Positions 29,001 to 36,806 of a stretch of DNA of 64,000 nt are shown piece after piece. A program made the translations under genes and the position numbers. Source of the DNA: Holophagae bacterium. Its GTDB lineage: Bacteria; Acidobacteriota; Holophagae; Acanthopleuribacterales; Acanthopleuribacteraceae. The first letter of the stretch is position 1, and each line of letters starts with the position of its first letter. The DNA lies in assembly GCA_030429565.1 (NCBI GenBank), contig JAUIFE010000012.1, positions 1 to 64,000 on the forward strand, written 5' to 3'. The notes below the pieces were generated by a model. The model did not search any database, was not told the DNA's origin, and saw only the letters and a list, made by a program, of their open reading frames with translations.

Positions 29001-30438
29001 ATGTGGCTGTGTCGGAACAAAGCGTTTGATCGGGGCCGGCCGCCGAAGCAGTTGGGTTGTCGAAGAAGGTAATGGTGACGGTATCGCTGCCGGAACAGGC
29101 ACCGTTGTTTTCGGTCCATTGCAGCGTGTAGGTTGTGCCAACCGTACCGTTGAAGCTACTGGTAGGGCTGGTTGGCGTCGTAACCGTGCCACCTGCCCCA
29201 CTGAGGATACTCCAACTGCCGTCGGTTCCAGTGGAGAGACTGGCGCCTAAGAAGGTCGAGGTGCCGCATACATCCTGGTCGGCACCGGCGTTGGGGGTCA
29301 CATCCTCGTTAAAGTCGATGACGACATCGTCGGAACTTATAGGACAAACACCATTGGTAATAGTCCAACGCAAAGTGTAGGAAACACCACGGGTCCCGGT
29401 GAAAGTGGAGGTGGGACTCGTTGCGTCGCCGAAAGAACCGCCGGCGCCGGCAACCACCGCCCAGCTCCCCGACTCCATAAATCCGGCTGCGCTATTCCCA
29501 GCCAGCGTGGTTGTGCCGGCGCAGACTTCCTGATCAGCGCCCGCAGCAGCGGCGGTTGGGTTGTCAAAGAAGGTAATGCTCACTGTATCGTTGCCAGTGC
29601 AGCTACCGTTTGTTTCCGTCCATGTCAGAGTGTAAGTTGTACCGACAACACCGTTAAAGGCGGAAGTCGCACTAGAGGGGGTGGTTACGGTCCCACCTGC
29701 ACCAGAGGTAATCGACCAAGCGCCCGTCCCCACCGAGGGGACAGCACCCAAAAAGGTCGAGGTGCCGCACACATTTTGGTCGGCGCCAGCGTTGGGCGTC
29801 ACATCCTCGAAAAATTCAACATCAACATCATCCGAGGTTAGGTTACAACCGGCGGGATCAAGCGTCCAACGCAAGGTATACGTCTGACCAAATGTTCCGT
29901 TAAACGTTTCGGAAGCGTTGGCAGAGGTTACGGTCCCCGGTGTGTCGCCGAAGTACCCGTTTCCGTCACCCGCTACGATCGTCCAAGCACCACTCCCGAA
30001 AACAGGTGCGTTGGCCGACAGAGTCGCTGTTTGGCCGCACACGCCGGAGGCGCCGGTCTGATCAGCGCCGGCATTCGCCGTTTGCTGGGTCTCGAAGAGA
30101 ACAACAGTGTCGTCTGAACAAGTCGTCGTATCGGCAAGCGTCACGGTCCAACGCAACACCCATCGGATATCGGGAGCCGTCGTAAAATCCGAATTGGGAT
30201 CGGTAGGATCACTGAAATCGCCACCATTCGGACCTTCGACCACCGTCCACAAGCCGCTGTTGCCTACGCCGGGATCACTACCCTGAAGGGTGTAAAAGTT
30301 AGTTCCTGAGCTACTACAGGTCTCAAGCGGACTTCCCGCGTCTGCCGGGCACTGTGCACGCAGCAGCGGTGCTTGGGCAAGCAAACAAGCGCTGAGAACG
30401 CACATTACGAGTTTCATCATCAATGGTTGCAGGGACAT
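23038..30438 (-). CDS. Giant secreted PKD/Ig-like repeat protein with P-domains and dockerin-like end
   Basis: A 2,466-residue protein. The ATG at 30438 has GGAGGG 8-9 nt upstream and gives a signal peptide (MSLQPLMMKLVMCVLSACLL). The body is about 22 tandem repeats of 80-100 residues, each starting near A(N/D)AGADQxVC, with a W(S/T)I strand and a Y(T/V)L(R/Q)W strand, and ending NGxCxxxxDxVxIxF; most repeats contain two Cys that could pair. Two repeats (about the 12th and 17th) are interrupted by P-type domains of the proprotein-convertase kind (GxWTLTVTD near their ends). The C-terminus has two Ca-binding loops, DLNGDGCNDAEDVAFLADDW and DANGDGIIDVLDFL, like a type I dockerin. It is probably a surface or matrix adhesin; partner and ligand are unknown. 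Start codons further upstream exist but lack a ribosome-binding site and a signal sequence. Confidence 0.85.
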   Translation of the reverse strand: MSLQPLMMKLVMCVLSACLLAQAPLLRAQCPADAGSPLETCSSSGTNFYTLQGSDPGVGNSGLWTVVEGPNGGDFSDPTDPNSDFTTAPDIRWVLRWTVTLADTTTCSDDTVVLFETQQTANAGADQTGASGVCGQTATLSANAPVFGSGAWTIVAGDGNGYFGDTPGTVTSANASETFNGTFGQTYTLRWTLDPAGCNLTSDDVDVEFFEDVTPNAGADQNVCGTSTFLGAVPSVGTGAWSITSGAGGTVTTPSSATSAFNGVVGTTYTLTWTETNGSCTGNDTVSITFFDNPTAAAAGADQEVCAGTTTLAGNSAAGFMESGSWAVVAGAGGSFGDATSPTSTFTGTRGVSYTLRWTITNGVCPISSDDVVIDFNEDVTPNAGADQDVCGTSTFLGASLSTGTDGSWSILSGAGGTVTTPTSPTSSFNGTVGTTYTLQWTENNGACSGSDTVTITFFDNPTASAAGPDQTLCSDTATLAANAAAGFQESGSWSVVAGAGGSFSDATSPTATFTGTKGVSYTLRWTITNGVCPISSDDVVIDLLEDLTASAGADQNVCGTSTNLAAALSTGSGGTWSILSGAGGSITTPASATSAFTGTVDTTYVLQWEEDNGTCTDTDTVTITFYDSPAAAAGADQDICGGTTVLAANAASGLDVTGSWAIVAGDGNGYFGSTPGTTSSTNEADDFTGTIGQSYTLRWTLTNGVCPISSDDVVINFTGDPTTADAGSNQTVCPVEGGTLITRLVGNQPGAGESGMWSVLSSEPGGAVSSFEDATAFNSRFTGDLNAVYQLRWTITPDVGPCPPSTDDVQIAFGAPAPEATATDQTVCADNVTLDGNDPSGRTAVWSIVSGDDNGYFSGTPGTLTSNNPTDSFNGTRGTAYSLRYTIESGSLCVDRSVDVTITLEDDPTPANAGPDQTGGGSGVCALETALAANTPTVGTGVWSITGVGDGNGVLTDPTDPTTTFAGTGGQTYTLTWTVSNGTCVDSTDTVDIEFFDGEVALAGPDQNVCSDPTRMTEMGGSTALNDNAPTTDTLTIADPGAGNYPNGATILGAEVTVQVTHTALSQLDISLQSPMGTTVVLFDGSTKCDILDGVAPLGFRDGATGDICRTLERTVLLPQFIAPQEALSGFNGEAVVGMWTLTVTDTETGETGTLDNWFISFRTQSVSGSATLAGNTPSAGTGTWTISNGDGNGYFGVTPGTTTSVNPTDTFTGTAGQSYTLQWEITGAAPCPISNDTVVINFQSDNDAVAANNTVLGGGSGYEACAGTDMIQLDAQVEPANATSGTWSITAGDGNGYFDGVPGTLTSNLPNATFHGTAGQDYTLDWSVTNSCDTSNQSVAARFAPAPSTADAGNPVNTCPPVGSMTGVVVLEGVAPAVGDGYWSIESADPAINLGGETFSDATSPTSMFTGNVGTTYVLRWEVFTGIQCVSSDTTQVIIKELPQANAGADQTLCAPITILSGNDPGAGSVVGTWRVRVGDGNAAFGDVNVFNTTFTGTRGFTYTLEWELREDVCLTTDTVQILLVEDPIATASNQQTCTTEVTLDGGHDGTPGALPSRGTGTWSIVSTSPGGNTNGRFGSTGTTTSTLGTDTFTGDEGVSYTLQWFLTNSPCRDDSIDITVDFLEAPDTPDAGSDQTVCAGGARMMQALGPDAIPDDGSSSFTNTISVDRFGTITDLDVMLNFEHANANELQVTLRHDDTGTTVTLVNGLACGAAAAGMRIYDDEAADLLSCATGYQQPFSGVVKVGASALAQFDGEGLAGDWTLTVTDGVPGNTGQITGWGLNFNQGTVNLAGLPDPLTDVAYMGNWEFADAGNVDDLGFFTAVPGTTSTTPANAGFTTTFTGSAGSSYTLAFKTANEICDLTDNVVITFDEAPTLATAGPDQDVCGAAATLAGNTPGVGTGTWSISSVAPLDGDLPMNPGGESFDPDANTPGATFNGNRGYAYTLTWTVTNGTCGAGNADDVVINLHMDPATADAGADAAVCDTLSTNLAGNTPGAGMGEGTWTFTGPGGIVFTTTDAGSYPDGANDPGAQITADTLGTYVFTWTIASGNCTASTDTVSITFGTSPTVANAGPDQTGAGAVCDGQAELAANAPGVGEGGRWTYTGPDMNGVFSDDSSPTSTFTGTIGETYTLTWTISNGVCLDSSDDVDVEFRPILVPDAGADQLVCDQDPATLTAVLSTGTGGTWSLLTDDGNGMIASPGSTTTTFTGTTGFAYVLQWEETDGVCSATDDVNVTFFSTPVAEAGADFSACLIDTITLGASDPTTGTGTWTVETGPNGAVTSFDNANSPTAVFTTDLVGTYVLQWEVVSGSCVLADTVTLTIQDVDVLVPVSVAQGLDIISLEATPTCFSNDITIQWRDVTNASDFPTNTNPISLDPAPTATNIYQVTVDENGNANTATSQVIVLVGQNSDFLDLNGDGCNDAEDVAFLADDWRTASTADANGDGIIDVLDFLYIRTGEVCP

Positions 30439-31277
30439 ATCATCTACCCTCCGTTTCCGTATAGGATCTGACCCATTACTCGTTTGACCGAAAAACAAAG
30501 GTTTTCGCCCTTCGGCAAACGCAATTCTCCAACGGAATCGAGACACACAAATTCCCGGGAATACCCCAAAATTCGCTTATCGCGATATCCATTCTGTGAC
30601 TTTTTGAGCTGATTAGAACTAGAATGCACCTTTCACAACCCTTATTGCAAGAAGTTTTTTCAAGTGTCAAAAATCACATCGCCTTCTTTTTAAACTTTTA
30701 CTTTTAAAAAACTTTATCAAATCCAAAACCATTCAAATGACGGTCCAAACTTACGGCACAAAGACCAACTCAGCAGCCTGTGGCCCCGGGCAACAAAAGA
30801 AACGGCTCTAGCGGGATTAGCACACCCGACACCAAAGAATTCGATCAACCTTTCCGGCAACCACCTATCACGATGTTTCGCCTGGGTTCGTTTGGGAACA
30901 GCCGCCCACCATTTGGGGGAAAACCGAGTCGAATTCGCCGCTTTGGCTCGCGGTCGACAACAACAAAAAAGGCCCCATGCTCTTGAGAGCGGTGACGACA
31001 CGGGACCCCGCAATCACTTGAGCAACCGGGATGCTGCATGCTTTTTGCGCTGGACCAGGTAAGCTGTTTTGGGCGCACGGGATATGCAGCAGCGAAGATT
31101 TTTTTAGCCCGATGCCCGCCGGCGCGGGGATCGGTTATAATGACGCCGTGAATCTCTGTCCTTAGGGTCGCGAACCCAGCGTTCGCGACGCCGGTCCACG
31201 GCCGACAACCGGCCTGGATCCACCCGAGTCTCCTCCATCTCAGCGATTCCGAGCGTCCGCCGCGTTCGGGGAAAAGA
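30439..31277. other. Divergent intergenic region
   Basis: About 840 bp between the minus-strand repeat-protein gene and the plus-strand cyclase-kinase operon. The left half is AT-rich and holds a candidate minus-strand promoter (listed separately); the right half (30950-31277) is GC-rich. Open frames on either strand here look like chance frames with no coherent protein. No RNA gene was recognised. Confidence 0.5.
30642..30670 (-). promoter_or_regulatory. Candidate sigma70-type promoter for the repeat-protein gene
   Basis: On the minus strand a perfect TTGACA (30670-30665) is followed after 17-18 nt by a weak -10 (CAATAA or AATAAG). It sits about 200 nt upstream of the ATG at 30438 in an AT-rich stretch. 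The weak -10 keeps confidence low. Confidence 0.3.
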
Positions 31278-33071
31278 GTGCCACGCGCCATGAAAACCAC
31301 GCAAACCCAAGCATCCCAACCCTCGCCAGGAGCACCGCAAGAGTCGCCACCGATTATGAAATTCTTGGTGTTTACCGACCTCGCCGGCAGCACCCACATG
31401 GTGGAAAGCCTCGGCGACGCGGCGGCGGCGGAAATATTCGCGCACCACGACCGCATTGCCCGCAACCTGATTGAACGCTGGCAAGGCCGCGAAATTGATC
31501 GCACGGACGGATTTTTCCTGATTTTTGATCGCGCCGTAACGGCGGTGGGTTTTGCCCTCGCCTACCATGAAGCCCTGCGCGACTTGGCCGCCACCCGCAA
31601 AGTCGAAATCAGCTCGCGCGTCGGTATCTATTTAGATGAAGTGCGCTTCGTGCAAAACTCGCCGGAACAAATTGCGCGCGGCATGAAGCAAGTCGAAGTC
31701 TTGGGTCGCGCCGTCCGGTTGGCGGAACGGTTGATGGACATGGGTGAAGCGGGTCAAACGCTGCTTACCCGCCCGGTATTGGAACTGGCGATTAGCGCGG
31801 CCAAAGAAACCCCTTTTACCGAGCGTCCTTTTAAATGGGTCAGCCATGGTGAATACACGCTTTCCAAATTAGGCCCCACGCTGGAGATCTGCGACATCGG
31901 CGATCCCGATCTAGCCCCCTTCTCAACGCCCGAATCGCCGATTTTAGGCGATTCGCTCAGCGGCCTTTCCATCCCCGGCGAGCAGCTCTGGATTCCGCGT
32001 AAAAATGAAGAGATCCCCGGCCACCCACACTGGGTACTCAAGCGCAAATTACGCCGCATCGGTGATCAGAGCGATTGGATCGGCGTTCATGTCAAGACCG
32101 GCGACCGACGCGTTTTTAAAATCACCAGTGAACCGGAACAACTCAAAATGCTCAAACGCGAAGTGGCCGTTTTTCGCCTGCTGCGTGAGGAACTGGGGGA
32201 CCGCGCCGACATCACCCCCATCCACGACTGGAACTTCGACACGCCGCCTTACTTCTTAGAAATGGGCTGCACCGAACCCATGTTTCTGGACGACTGGGCT
32301 GAAGCCCAAGGCGGCTTGGACCAAGTCCCGTTGGAAACACGTCTCGACCTAATGATCCAAGTGGCGACCACGCTCGATGCAGCCCACTCGGTGGGCGTGT
32401 TACACAAATGTCTGAGCCCTAAAAGCGTGCAAATCCAGTTGGATCACAAAGGCCGACCACACCCGCGTCTGTGCAATTTCGGCTACGGCGCCATCGCGCG
32501 CCCCGAACGCCTGAAAGACATCGGCATCTCGACGGCGCAAATGAAAATCCCCACCTTGTTTAACGCCCAGCTCGGCGTCTCGGAACTGGCCTTATACTTG
32601 GCGCCCGAAGTGCAGAAAGGACAGGTCGCAACGTTGCAGTCGGACGTTTATTCGTTGGGTGTGTTGCTGTACCAAATGGTCATTGGCAGCTTCGAAGTTT
32701 CAACTACCGGTTATTGGCAAGAACGCATGTCGGACAAAGTCATGCGCGACCTGATTTCGGACTTGGTCGACAGCGATCCCAACAAACGCCTAATGCGTCC
32801 GTTGTGGGTGGTGGAACAGTTACAGAACATGGACGAAAAACGCAGCGTGCTCGCGGAACAAGCGCAAGCGTTGGAAAACCAACGTATCCAGCACGAAAAC
32901 GATCTGAAGGCGGCGGTCAGCCAAGCACAGACTTATCGCAACGCGGTCCTGGTCTTAGCCTTTTTATTAATTGCGGCTGTCGGCGGCTTGGGCCTTTCGA
33001 TTTACGCGGGCACTCAGCCTTCGAAACCGTCCCAACCAACCACGACCGGCATTCACCAACCCAAACCGTAG
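31278..33071 (+). CDS. Class III cyclase-like domain fused to a pseudokinase, membrane-anchored
   Basis: A 597-residue protein (GTG at 31278; an ATG at 31290 is an alternative). Residues ~27-185 resemble a class III nucleotide cyclase: FTDLAGST supplies metal Asp D34, and DRTDGFFLIF supplies the second Asp, D77. Residues ~250-520 follow a protein-kinase fold: K in DRRVFKIT, a REVAVF helix Glu, an LAPEV motif and DVYSLGVLLYQM. The catalytic loop reads HKCLSPKS instead of HRDLKPxN (C378 for the catalytic Asp, S383 for Asn), and DFG is NFG (N400), so kinase activity should be lost. A coiled-coil-like stretch and one C-terminal membrane helix (about 555-577) follow. The paralogue starting 6 nt downstream has the opposite pattern. 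It is first of a three-gene operon. The product of any cyclase activity (cAMP or cGMP) cannot be read from the sequence. Confidence 0.85.
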   Translation: MPRAMKTTQTQASQPSPGAPQESPPIMKFLVFTDLAGSTHMVESLGDAAAAEIFAHHDRIARNLIERWQGREIDRTDGFFLIFDRAVTAVGFALAYHEALRDLAATRKVEISSRVGIYLDEVRFVQNSPEQIARGMKQVEVLGRAVRLAERLMDMGEAGQTLLTRPVLELAISAAKETPFTERPFKWVSHGEYTLSKLGPTLEICDIGDPDLAPFSTPESPILGDSLSGLSIPGEQLWIPRKNEEIPGHPHWVLKRKLRRIGDQSDWIGVHVKTGDRRVFKITSEPEQLKMLKREVAVFRLLREELGDRADITPIHDWNFDTPPYFLEMGCTEPMFLDDWAEAQGGLDQVPLETRLDLMIQVATTLDAAHSVGVLHKCLSPKSVQIQLDHKGRPHPRLCNFGYGAIARPERLKDIGISTAQMKIPTLFNAQLGVSELALYLAPEVQKGQVATLQSDVYSLGVLLYQMVIGSFEVSTTGYWQERMSDKVMRDLISDLVDSDPNKRLMRPLWVVEQLQNMDEKRSVLAEQAQALENQRIQHENDLKAAVSQAQTYRNAVLVLAFLLIAAVGGLGLSIYAGTQPSKPSQPTTTGIHQPKP

Positions 33072-33077
33072 GTCACG

Positions 33078-35285
33078 ATGGAATCTGATCAGCACCTGCT
33101 TACGGTCGAACTCAAGACCTTGGCGATTGTCGACCTCGCCAACCGCGAAAACCTAGTTGATCTACTGGGCCGCTCCGGCGCCGAAGATCGCGAAGCCGTC
33201 CACGACACCATCGTGCGTCAATGTCTGCAGCAAAACCAAGGTCGTGAAATCGACCACACCGCCGGTTTCCTGCTCCTGTTTAACCGACCCATCGATGCCT
33301 TATTTTTCGCGCTCACTTATCACAAAGAACTAGCCAAATTGGATACACGTTTTGCCGGCAGCGGCCACCGCACTCAAACGGTACCCATCGGCCGGGTCGG
33401 CATTCACCTGGGCGAAGTTTATTTGGTAGAGAACACGGCTGAGGATGTAGCCCGAGGCGCCAAACCACTCGAAGTAGAAGGTTTGGCCAAACCGATGGCG
33501 GCCCGTCTGATGAGTTTGGCCTTGGGTCGACAAACACTGCTTACCCGCGGCGCCTACGATTTGGCGCGCCGCGCCACGGCGGACCAAACCCAGCATCCCG
33601 AACCGATTCAGTGGCGCCATCACGGTGCCTACCAGTTCAAAGGGGTTAGCGAACCGGTCGACGTGTTCGAGGCGGGTGTTGACGGCGTTGCACCGCTAGC
33701 TCCCCCGCCCTCCTCCAAAAAGGTGCGCCGCATTGCTCAGGAAGAAAACCTTGAAGGTTGGCGACCCGGTCCCAATCTGGACATTCCCCATCGTGCCAAC
33801 TGGCGCTTGAGCAAACGCATTACCAAAAAGAATTTCGGCGAAGTGTGGCTGGCCAATCACCGCAAAACCGGTGACCCGCGCGTGTTTAAATTCTGTTTGG
33901 AACACGACCACCTCAAACGCCTTCAGCGTGAAGTCACCATGTTCCGCCTGATGCGTGAAACACTGGGCACCCGCCGCGACATTAACCGCATCCTGGACTG
34001 GAACTTCGAAGACCCACCCTACTTCATCGAAACGGAATACACCAAAGGCGGCAACCTCGAGGAATGGGCGGAAAAGCAGGGCGGCCTTAGCCAGATTCCA
34101 CTGGGCAAACGCATTGAAGTAACGGCACAAATTGCCGACGCTCTAGCCGCCGCCCATTCGGTCGGTGTGCTGCACAAAGATCTCAAACCTAAAAACGTGC
34201 TCATGACCACCGACCTCAACGGTGAGCCGGTCCCGCAACTCAACGATTTCGGCATCTCACAGGTCACAGCCAAGGAATTACTCCAAAGCGTCAACTTCAC
34301 CGTCATGGGTTTTGGCGAACAAATCTTCGATGTCGGCAGTAAGGAACGCAGCCTCTCGATGTACCACGCGCCGGAACTGATGCAGAACCAGCCCTCAAGC
34401 GTCCAAGCCGATATTTTTGCCCTGGGCGTGTTGCTGTACCAAATGGTGGTTGGTGATTTCAACCGGCCGCTTGCACCAGGTTGGGAACGTTCGATTGAGG
34501 ACCAACTCCTTTGTCGCGATATTGCCGAGATGACCGACGGCTCACCCGAGCAACGCATGGCCAACGCGGCCGAAGCGGCCTCACGCCTGCGCTTCTTAGA
34601 AGATCGCCGCCAAGCGCAACAGGAAGAGGATGCCGAAAAAGCGGCCTTGGCCAAAAAAGAAGAGGAAATTACCCGCCTGCGCGGTCGCCGCAAACGGGTA
34701 ATTTTCGCCATCGGCGCCTTGGTAGCGGTGGCGGGATTATCCGTTCTTCAAAGTCGCCGTAGCTCGGAGCAAGCGGGCTCCCTTATGGAAACCGCCAGAA
34801 TTGAACGTCAGGCAAGTGACCTGTGGTTAGCCGCTTTCAAACGGGACGGCCTACCGACGGAAACTGAAAACGTGCGCCAAGTTCTTGATCGCGCGGCCAA
34901 AATCCTCGATCAACCAAACACGTCGTCCCAGTTAAAAGGGGTTTTCGGTAGCCAGTTAGGGTTGGCCTACCTGCGCCAGGGCCATCTGGTCGAAGCGGAA
35001 CGGATCATCCAACAATCCTTCGACCTGGAGAAAAAAATCTATGCGAGCAGTGACCCGCGCCGCTGTCATTCCCTGATAGCCAAAGCCATGGTTAGCTTGC
35101 ACTTGGGCGACCGTGCCACCAGTGAAAGCCTGTTGCGCGAAGCGTGGCAGCTCGCCAAAGACGCGGGCCAAAGCGGCACCCCCTATCGCCGCAATGTCCT
35201 GAACGCGTTGCAAATATTTTACGAGAGACAGGGCAATACCGAGCAACTGGAAGTCATTCGCAAACGCCTCGCGAGTGAAGGCTAA
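33078..35285 (+). CDS. Ser/Thr protein kinase with degenerate cyclase domain, membrane helix and TPR-like tail
   Basis: A 735-residue paralogue of the preceding gene. The N-terminal cyclase-like domain keeps the first metal Asp (D19, AIVDLAN), but the second motif reads HTAGFLLLF with A62 in place of Asp, so cyclase chemistry is unlikely. The kinase domain (about 240-500) is intact: K in DPRVFKFC, HKDLKPKN with D368 and N373, DFG with D390, and DIFALGVLLYQM. A coiled coil, a membrane helix (about residues 540-558, VIFAIGALVAVAGL) and a C-terminal helical TPR-like region (LGLAYLRQGHLVEAERII and following) complete it. It is predicted to be a membrane-bound signalling kinase with the cyclase remnant as a sensor or scaffold. 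The stop codon abuts the start of the next gene. Confidence 0.88.
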   Translation: MESDQHLLTVELKTLAIVDLANRENLVDLLGRSGAEDREAVHDTIVRQCLQQNQGREIDHTAGFLLLFNRPIDALFFALTYHKELAKLDTRFAGSGHRTQTVPIGRVGIHLGEVYLVENTAEDVARGAKPLEVEGLAKPMAARLMSLALGRQTLLTRGAYDLARRATADQTQHPEPIQWRHHGAYQFKGVSEPVDVFEAGVDGVAPLAPPPSSKKVRRIAQEENLEGWRPGPNLDIPHRANWRLSKRITKKNFGEVWLANHRKTGDPRVFKFCLEHDHLKRLQREVTMFRLMRETLGTRRDINRILDWNFEDPPYFIETEYTKGGNLEEWAEKQGGLSQIPLGKRIEVTAQIADALAAAHSVGVLHKDLKPKNVLMTTDLNGEPVPQLNDFGISQVTAKELLQSVNFTVMGFGEQIFDVGSKERSLSMYHAPELMQNQPSSVQADIFALGVLLYQMVVGDFNRPLAPGWERSIEDQLLCRDIAEMTDGSPEQRMANAAEAASRLRFLEDRRQAQQEEDAEKAALAKKEEEITRLRGRRKRVIFAIGALVAVAGLSVLQSRRSSEQAGSLMETARIERQASDLWLAAFKRDGLPTETENVRQVLDRAAKILDQPNTSSQLKGVFGSQLGLAYLRQGHLVEAERIIQQSFDLEKKIYASSDPRRCHSLIAKAMVSLHLGDRATSESLLREAWQLAKDAGQSGTPYRRNVLNALQIFYERQGNTEQLEVIRKRLASEG

Positions 35286-35918
35286 ATGGTCTACGGCCAA
35301 ATAGCGGCCGCGGTGGTGCTGACGGCTCTGGTCATCGCGGCACTTTCATTGGTGATCTACACCTTCCTCACCGGGATTTCACCCATGCCGACAGGACCCA
35401 AGGTAGCACCGGTCCTCAAACAGGCGGTTACGATGCTTTATCCAGCAACCGAACCGCCGCCACGAACGGCCTTTGAGCTGGGTTGTGGCTGGGGCAGTTT
35501 GCTACTGCCGTTGACAAGCCTGTTACCGCACACGGAATGGCACGCGTGGGAACGCTCCCCAGTGCCTTATTGGGTCACGCGGCTGAGACTGGCAATAGGT
35601 CGCGGAAAAACAGGGCCGGTCAGGTGCCAACGCGAGGATTTTTTTAAAGCCGACCTGAGCGAAGCGGACCTCGTGGTTTGTTACCTCTACCCTGGCGCCA
35701 TGACACGGCTGAGCCAAAAGCTGGCGCGCGAAGCCAAGCCCACCTGTTGGATCGTCAGTCATACCTTTCGCTTGCCAGGGCGAACGCCGGACCGGGAAAT
35801 AACCTGCAACGACCTCTATCACACGCCAATCTACTGTTATCGCGGTGGCGGCATCCACCAACAGAGCGACGACCCATCTCACTCCGGCGCCGCAAGCCAC
35901 TCTCAAACCGTGAGTTAA
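35286..35918 (+). CDS. Membrane-anchored class I SAM-dependent methyltransferase
   Basis: A 210-residue protein whose ATG immediately follows the stop of the kinase gene, so it is very likely coupled to it. One N-terminal membrane helix (about residues 5-30) precedes a Rossmann-type methyltransferase core: FELGCGWGSLLLPL is motif I, an acidic residue in HAWERSPVPY ends strand 2, and ADLVVCYLYPGAM is the strand-4 motif. The layout, a single membrane helix plus a short core, resembles the FAM173/ATPSCKMT-type protein-lysine methyltransferases; that resemblance is from memory of the motif pattern. The substrate is unknown; membrane-bound signalling proteins of the same operon are candidates. Confidence 0.75.
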   Translation: MVYGQIAAAVVLTALVIAALSLVIYTFLTGISPMPTGPKVAPVLKQAVTMLYPATEPPPRTAFELGCGWGSLLLPLTSLLPHTEWHAWERSPVPYWVTRLRLAIGRGKTGPVRCQREDFFKADLSEADLVVCYLYPGAMTRLSQKLAREAKPTCWIVSHTFRLPGRTPDREITCNDLYHTPIYCYRGGGIHQQSDDPSHSGAASHSQTVS

Positions 35919-36246
35919 AGCCCTCACAAAAAAACAACAAAAAACTTTGACGGATTTTTTTCGTAAATGCGCTTTTAAGAGTATCAGGTGATGTGCCCGA
36001 GTGGGACGCACCGCGAGCGTTGCAGAAAAACGAACGCCGCTTTCATCCCACGACTCCCCTGGCGGTTGTTCACGACGATCCTTGCACCACTCGGGCCGCC
36101 ACACCTGTAAATGTTACCCATTTGGGTCCCTGCCAGGTCCGTTATCGGCCGTGGTTGGGTTTTATGACAAACGGTGTCGCCCTGTCGCCCGCTTTGAACA
36201 AGCGTGTCCCGCGTGCCGAATTTAAGTATTTGTAGGTATTGTCCTT
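35919..36246. other. Intergenic region
   Basis: About 330 bp. It begins with an A-rich run after the methyltransferase stop; I see no clear hairpin terminator. A weak AGG site 10 nt before the next ATG is the only signal I would defend. Confidence 0.4.
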
Positions 36247-36759
36247 ATGTCTGTTCTTTTATGCCTTCTGATGATGGCTTGCCCTGAGCAAGCAACGCCC
36301 GTCGTCCGCCAATTCTGCGACAAACACTGTTTACCCGCACAAGCTTTAGGCTGTGACAAAAAAGATCGAACCTGTCACAAGTCATTAATTCTTCACTTCG
36401 ATCAAATCGTGACCGATCTCAATGAGGCGGCCGATGAAACGCCCGAATGTCGGCGTCAAAACAAGCGCCTCGCTCTGACGGCGTTGTCTGAATCCTTGGC
36501 CTGGCACCGTGACTGCGCCCTGTGTCAGGATGCGGAGGGCAACCAACCCTTTGGAACGGTGACCCTGGCGGCGCGCCTCCTCAAAGCCGCCGCCGTCGGT
36601 TATCAAGCCGGTCAAGTGAGTGACACACGCTTGGTCCATCAACTCAGACAAGTCGCGGGATTGTTGCAAGAGGCGCCGACCCCGGCGATGGCCGAATACG
36701 CAACCCAAGTTAAAGCCTTCATGCAATGTGTTCAAAGTGACCTCAAGGGTAACGGCTAA
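36247..36759 (+). CDS. Small cysteine-rich protein, possible lipoprotein
   Basis: A 170-residue protein that I do not recognise. The N-terminus MSVLLCLLMMACPE is hydrophobic and ends in a lipobox-like MMAC, though it lacks the positive charges of a normal signal peptide. The next part is Cys-rich (CDKHCLPAQALGCDKKDRTC, and later CRRQ and CALCQDAEG), suggesting disulfides or metal binding. The remainder is helical (RLLKAAAVGYQAG, LVHQLRQVAGLLQEA). A typical terminator follows 9 bp after the stop, so this is probably a single-gene unit and a real gene. Periplasmic or membrane-tethered location is an inference. Confidence 0.65.
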   Translation: MSVLLCLLMMACPEQATPVVRQFCDKHCLPAQALGCDKKDRTCHKSLILHFDQIVTDLNEAADETPECRRQNKRLALTALSESLAWHRDCALCQDAEGNQPFGTVTLAARLLKAAAVGYQAGQVSDTRLVHQLRQVAGLLQEAPTPAMAEYATQVKAFMQCVQSDLKGNG

Positions 36760-36767
36760 CTCTGCGC

Positions 36768-36806
36768 AAGGCGCAATCGCTAAAGCGGTTGCGCCTTTTT
36801 ATTTTT
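36768..36806 (+). terminator. Rho-independent terminator
   Basis: AAGGCGCAATCGCT and its near-complement CGGTTGCGCCTT form a long stem around AAAG and are followed by TTTATTTTT. It directly follows the small Cys-rich protein gene. Confidence 0.9.

Noticed and set aside
23038..30438. Regular repetition at the DNA level that could be mistaken for a CRISPR array or satellite.
   Set aside because: The period is 80-100 codons, units vary, and all stay in one frame; it is a tandem protein-domain array.
30845..31568. Minus-strand open frames opposite the start of the cyclase-kinase gene.
   Set aside because: Arg-rich, no recognisable domain, no ribosome-binding site, and fully overlapped by a well-supported gene.
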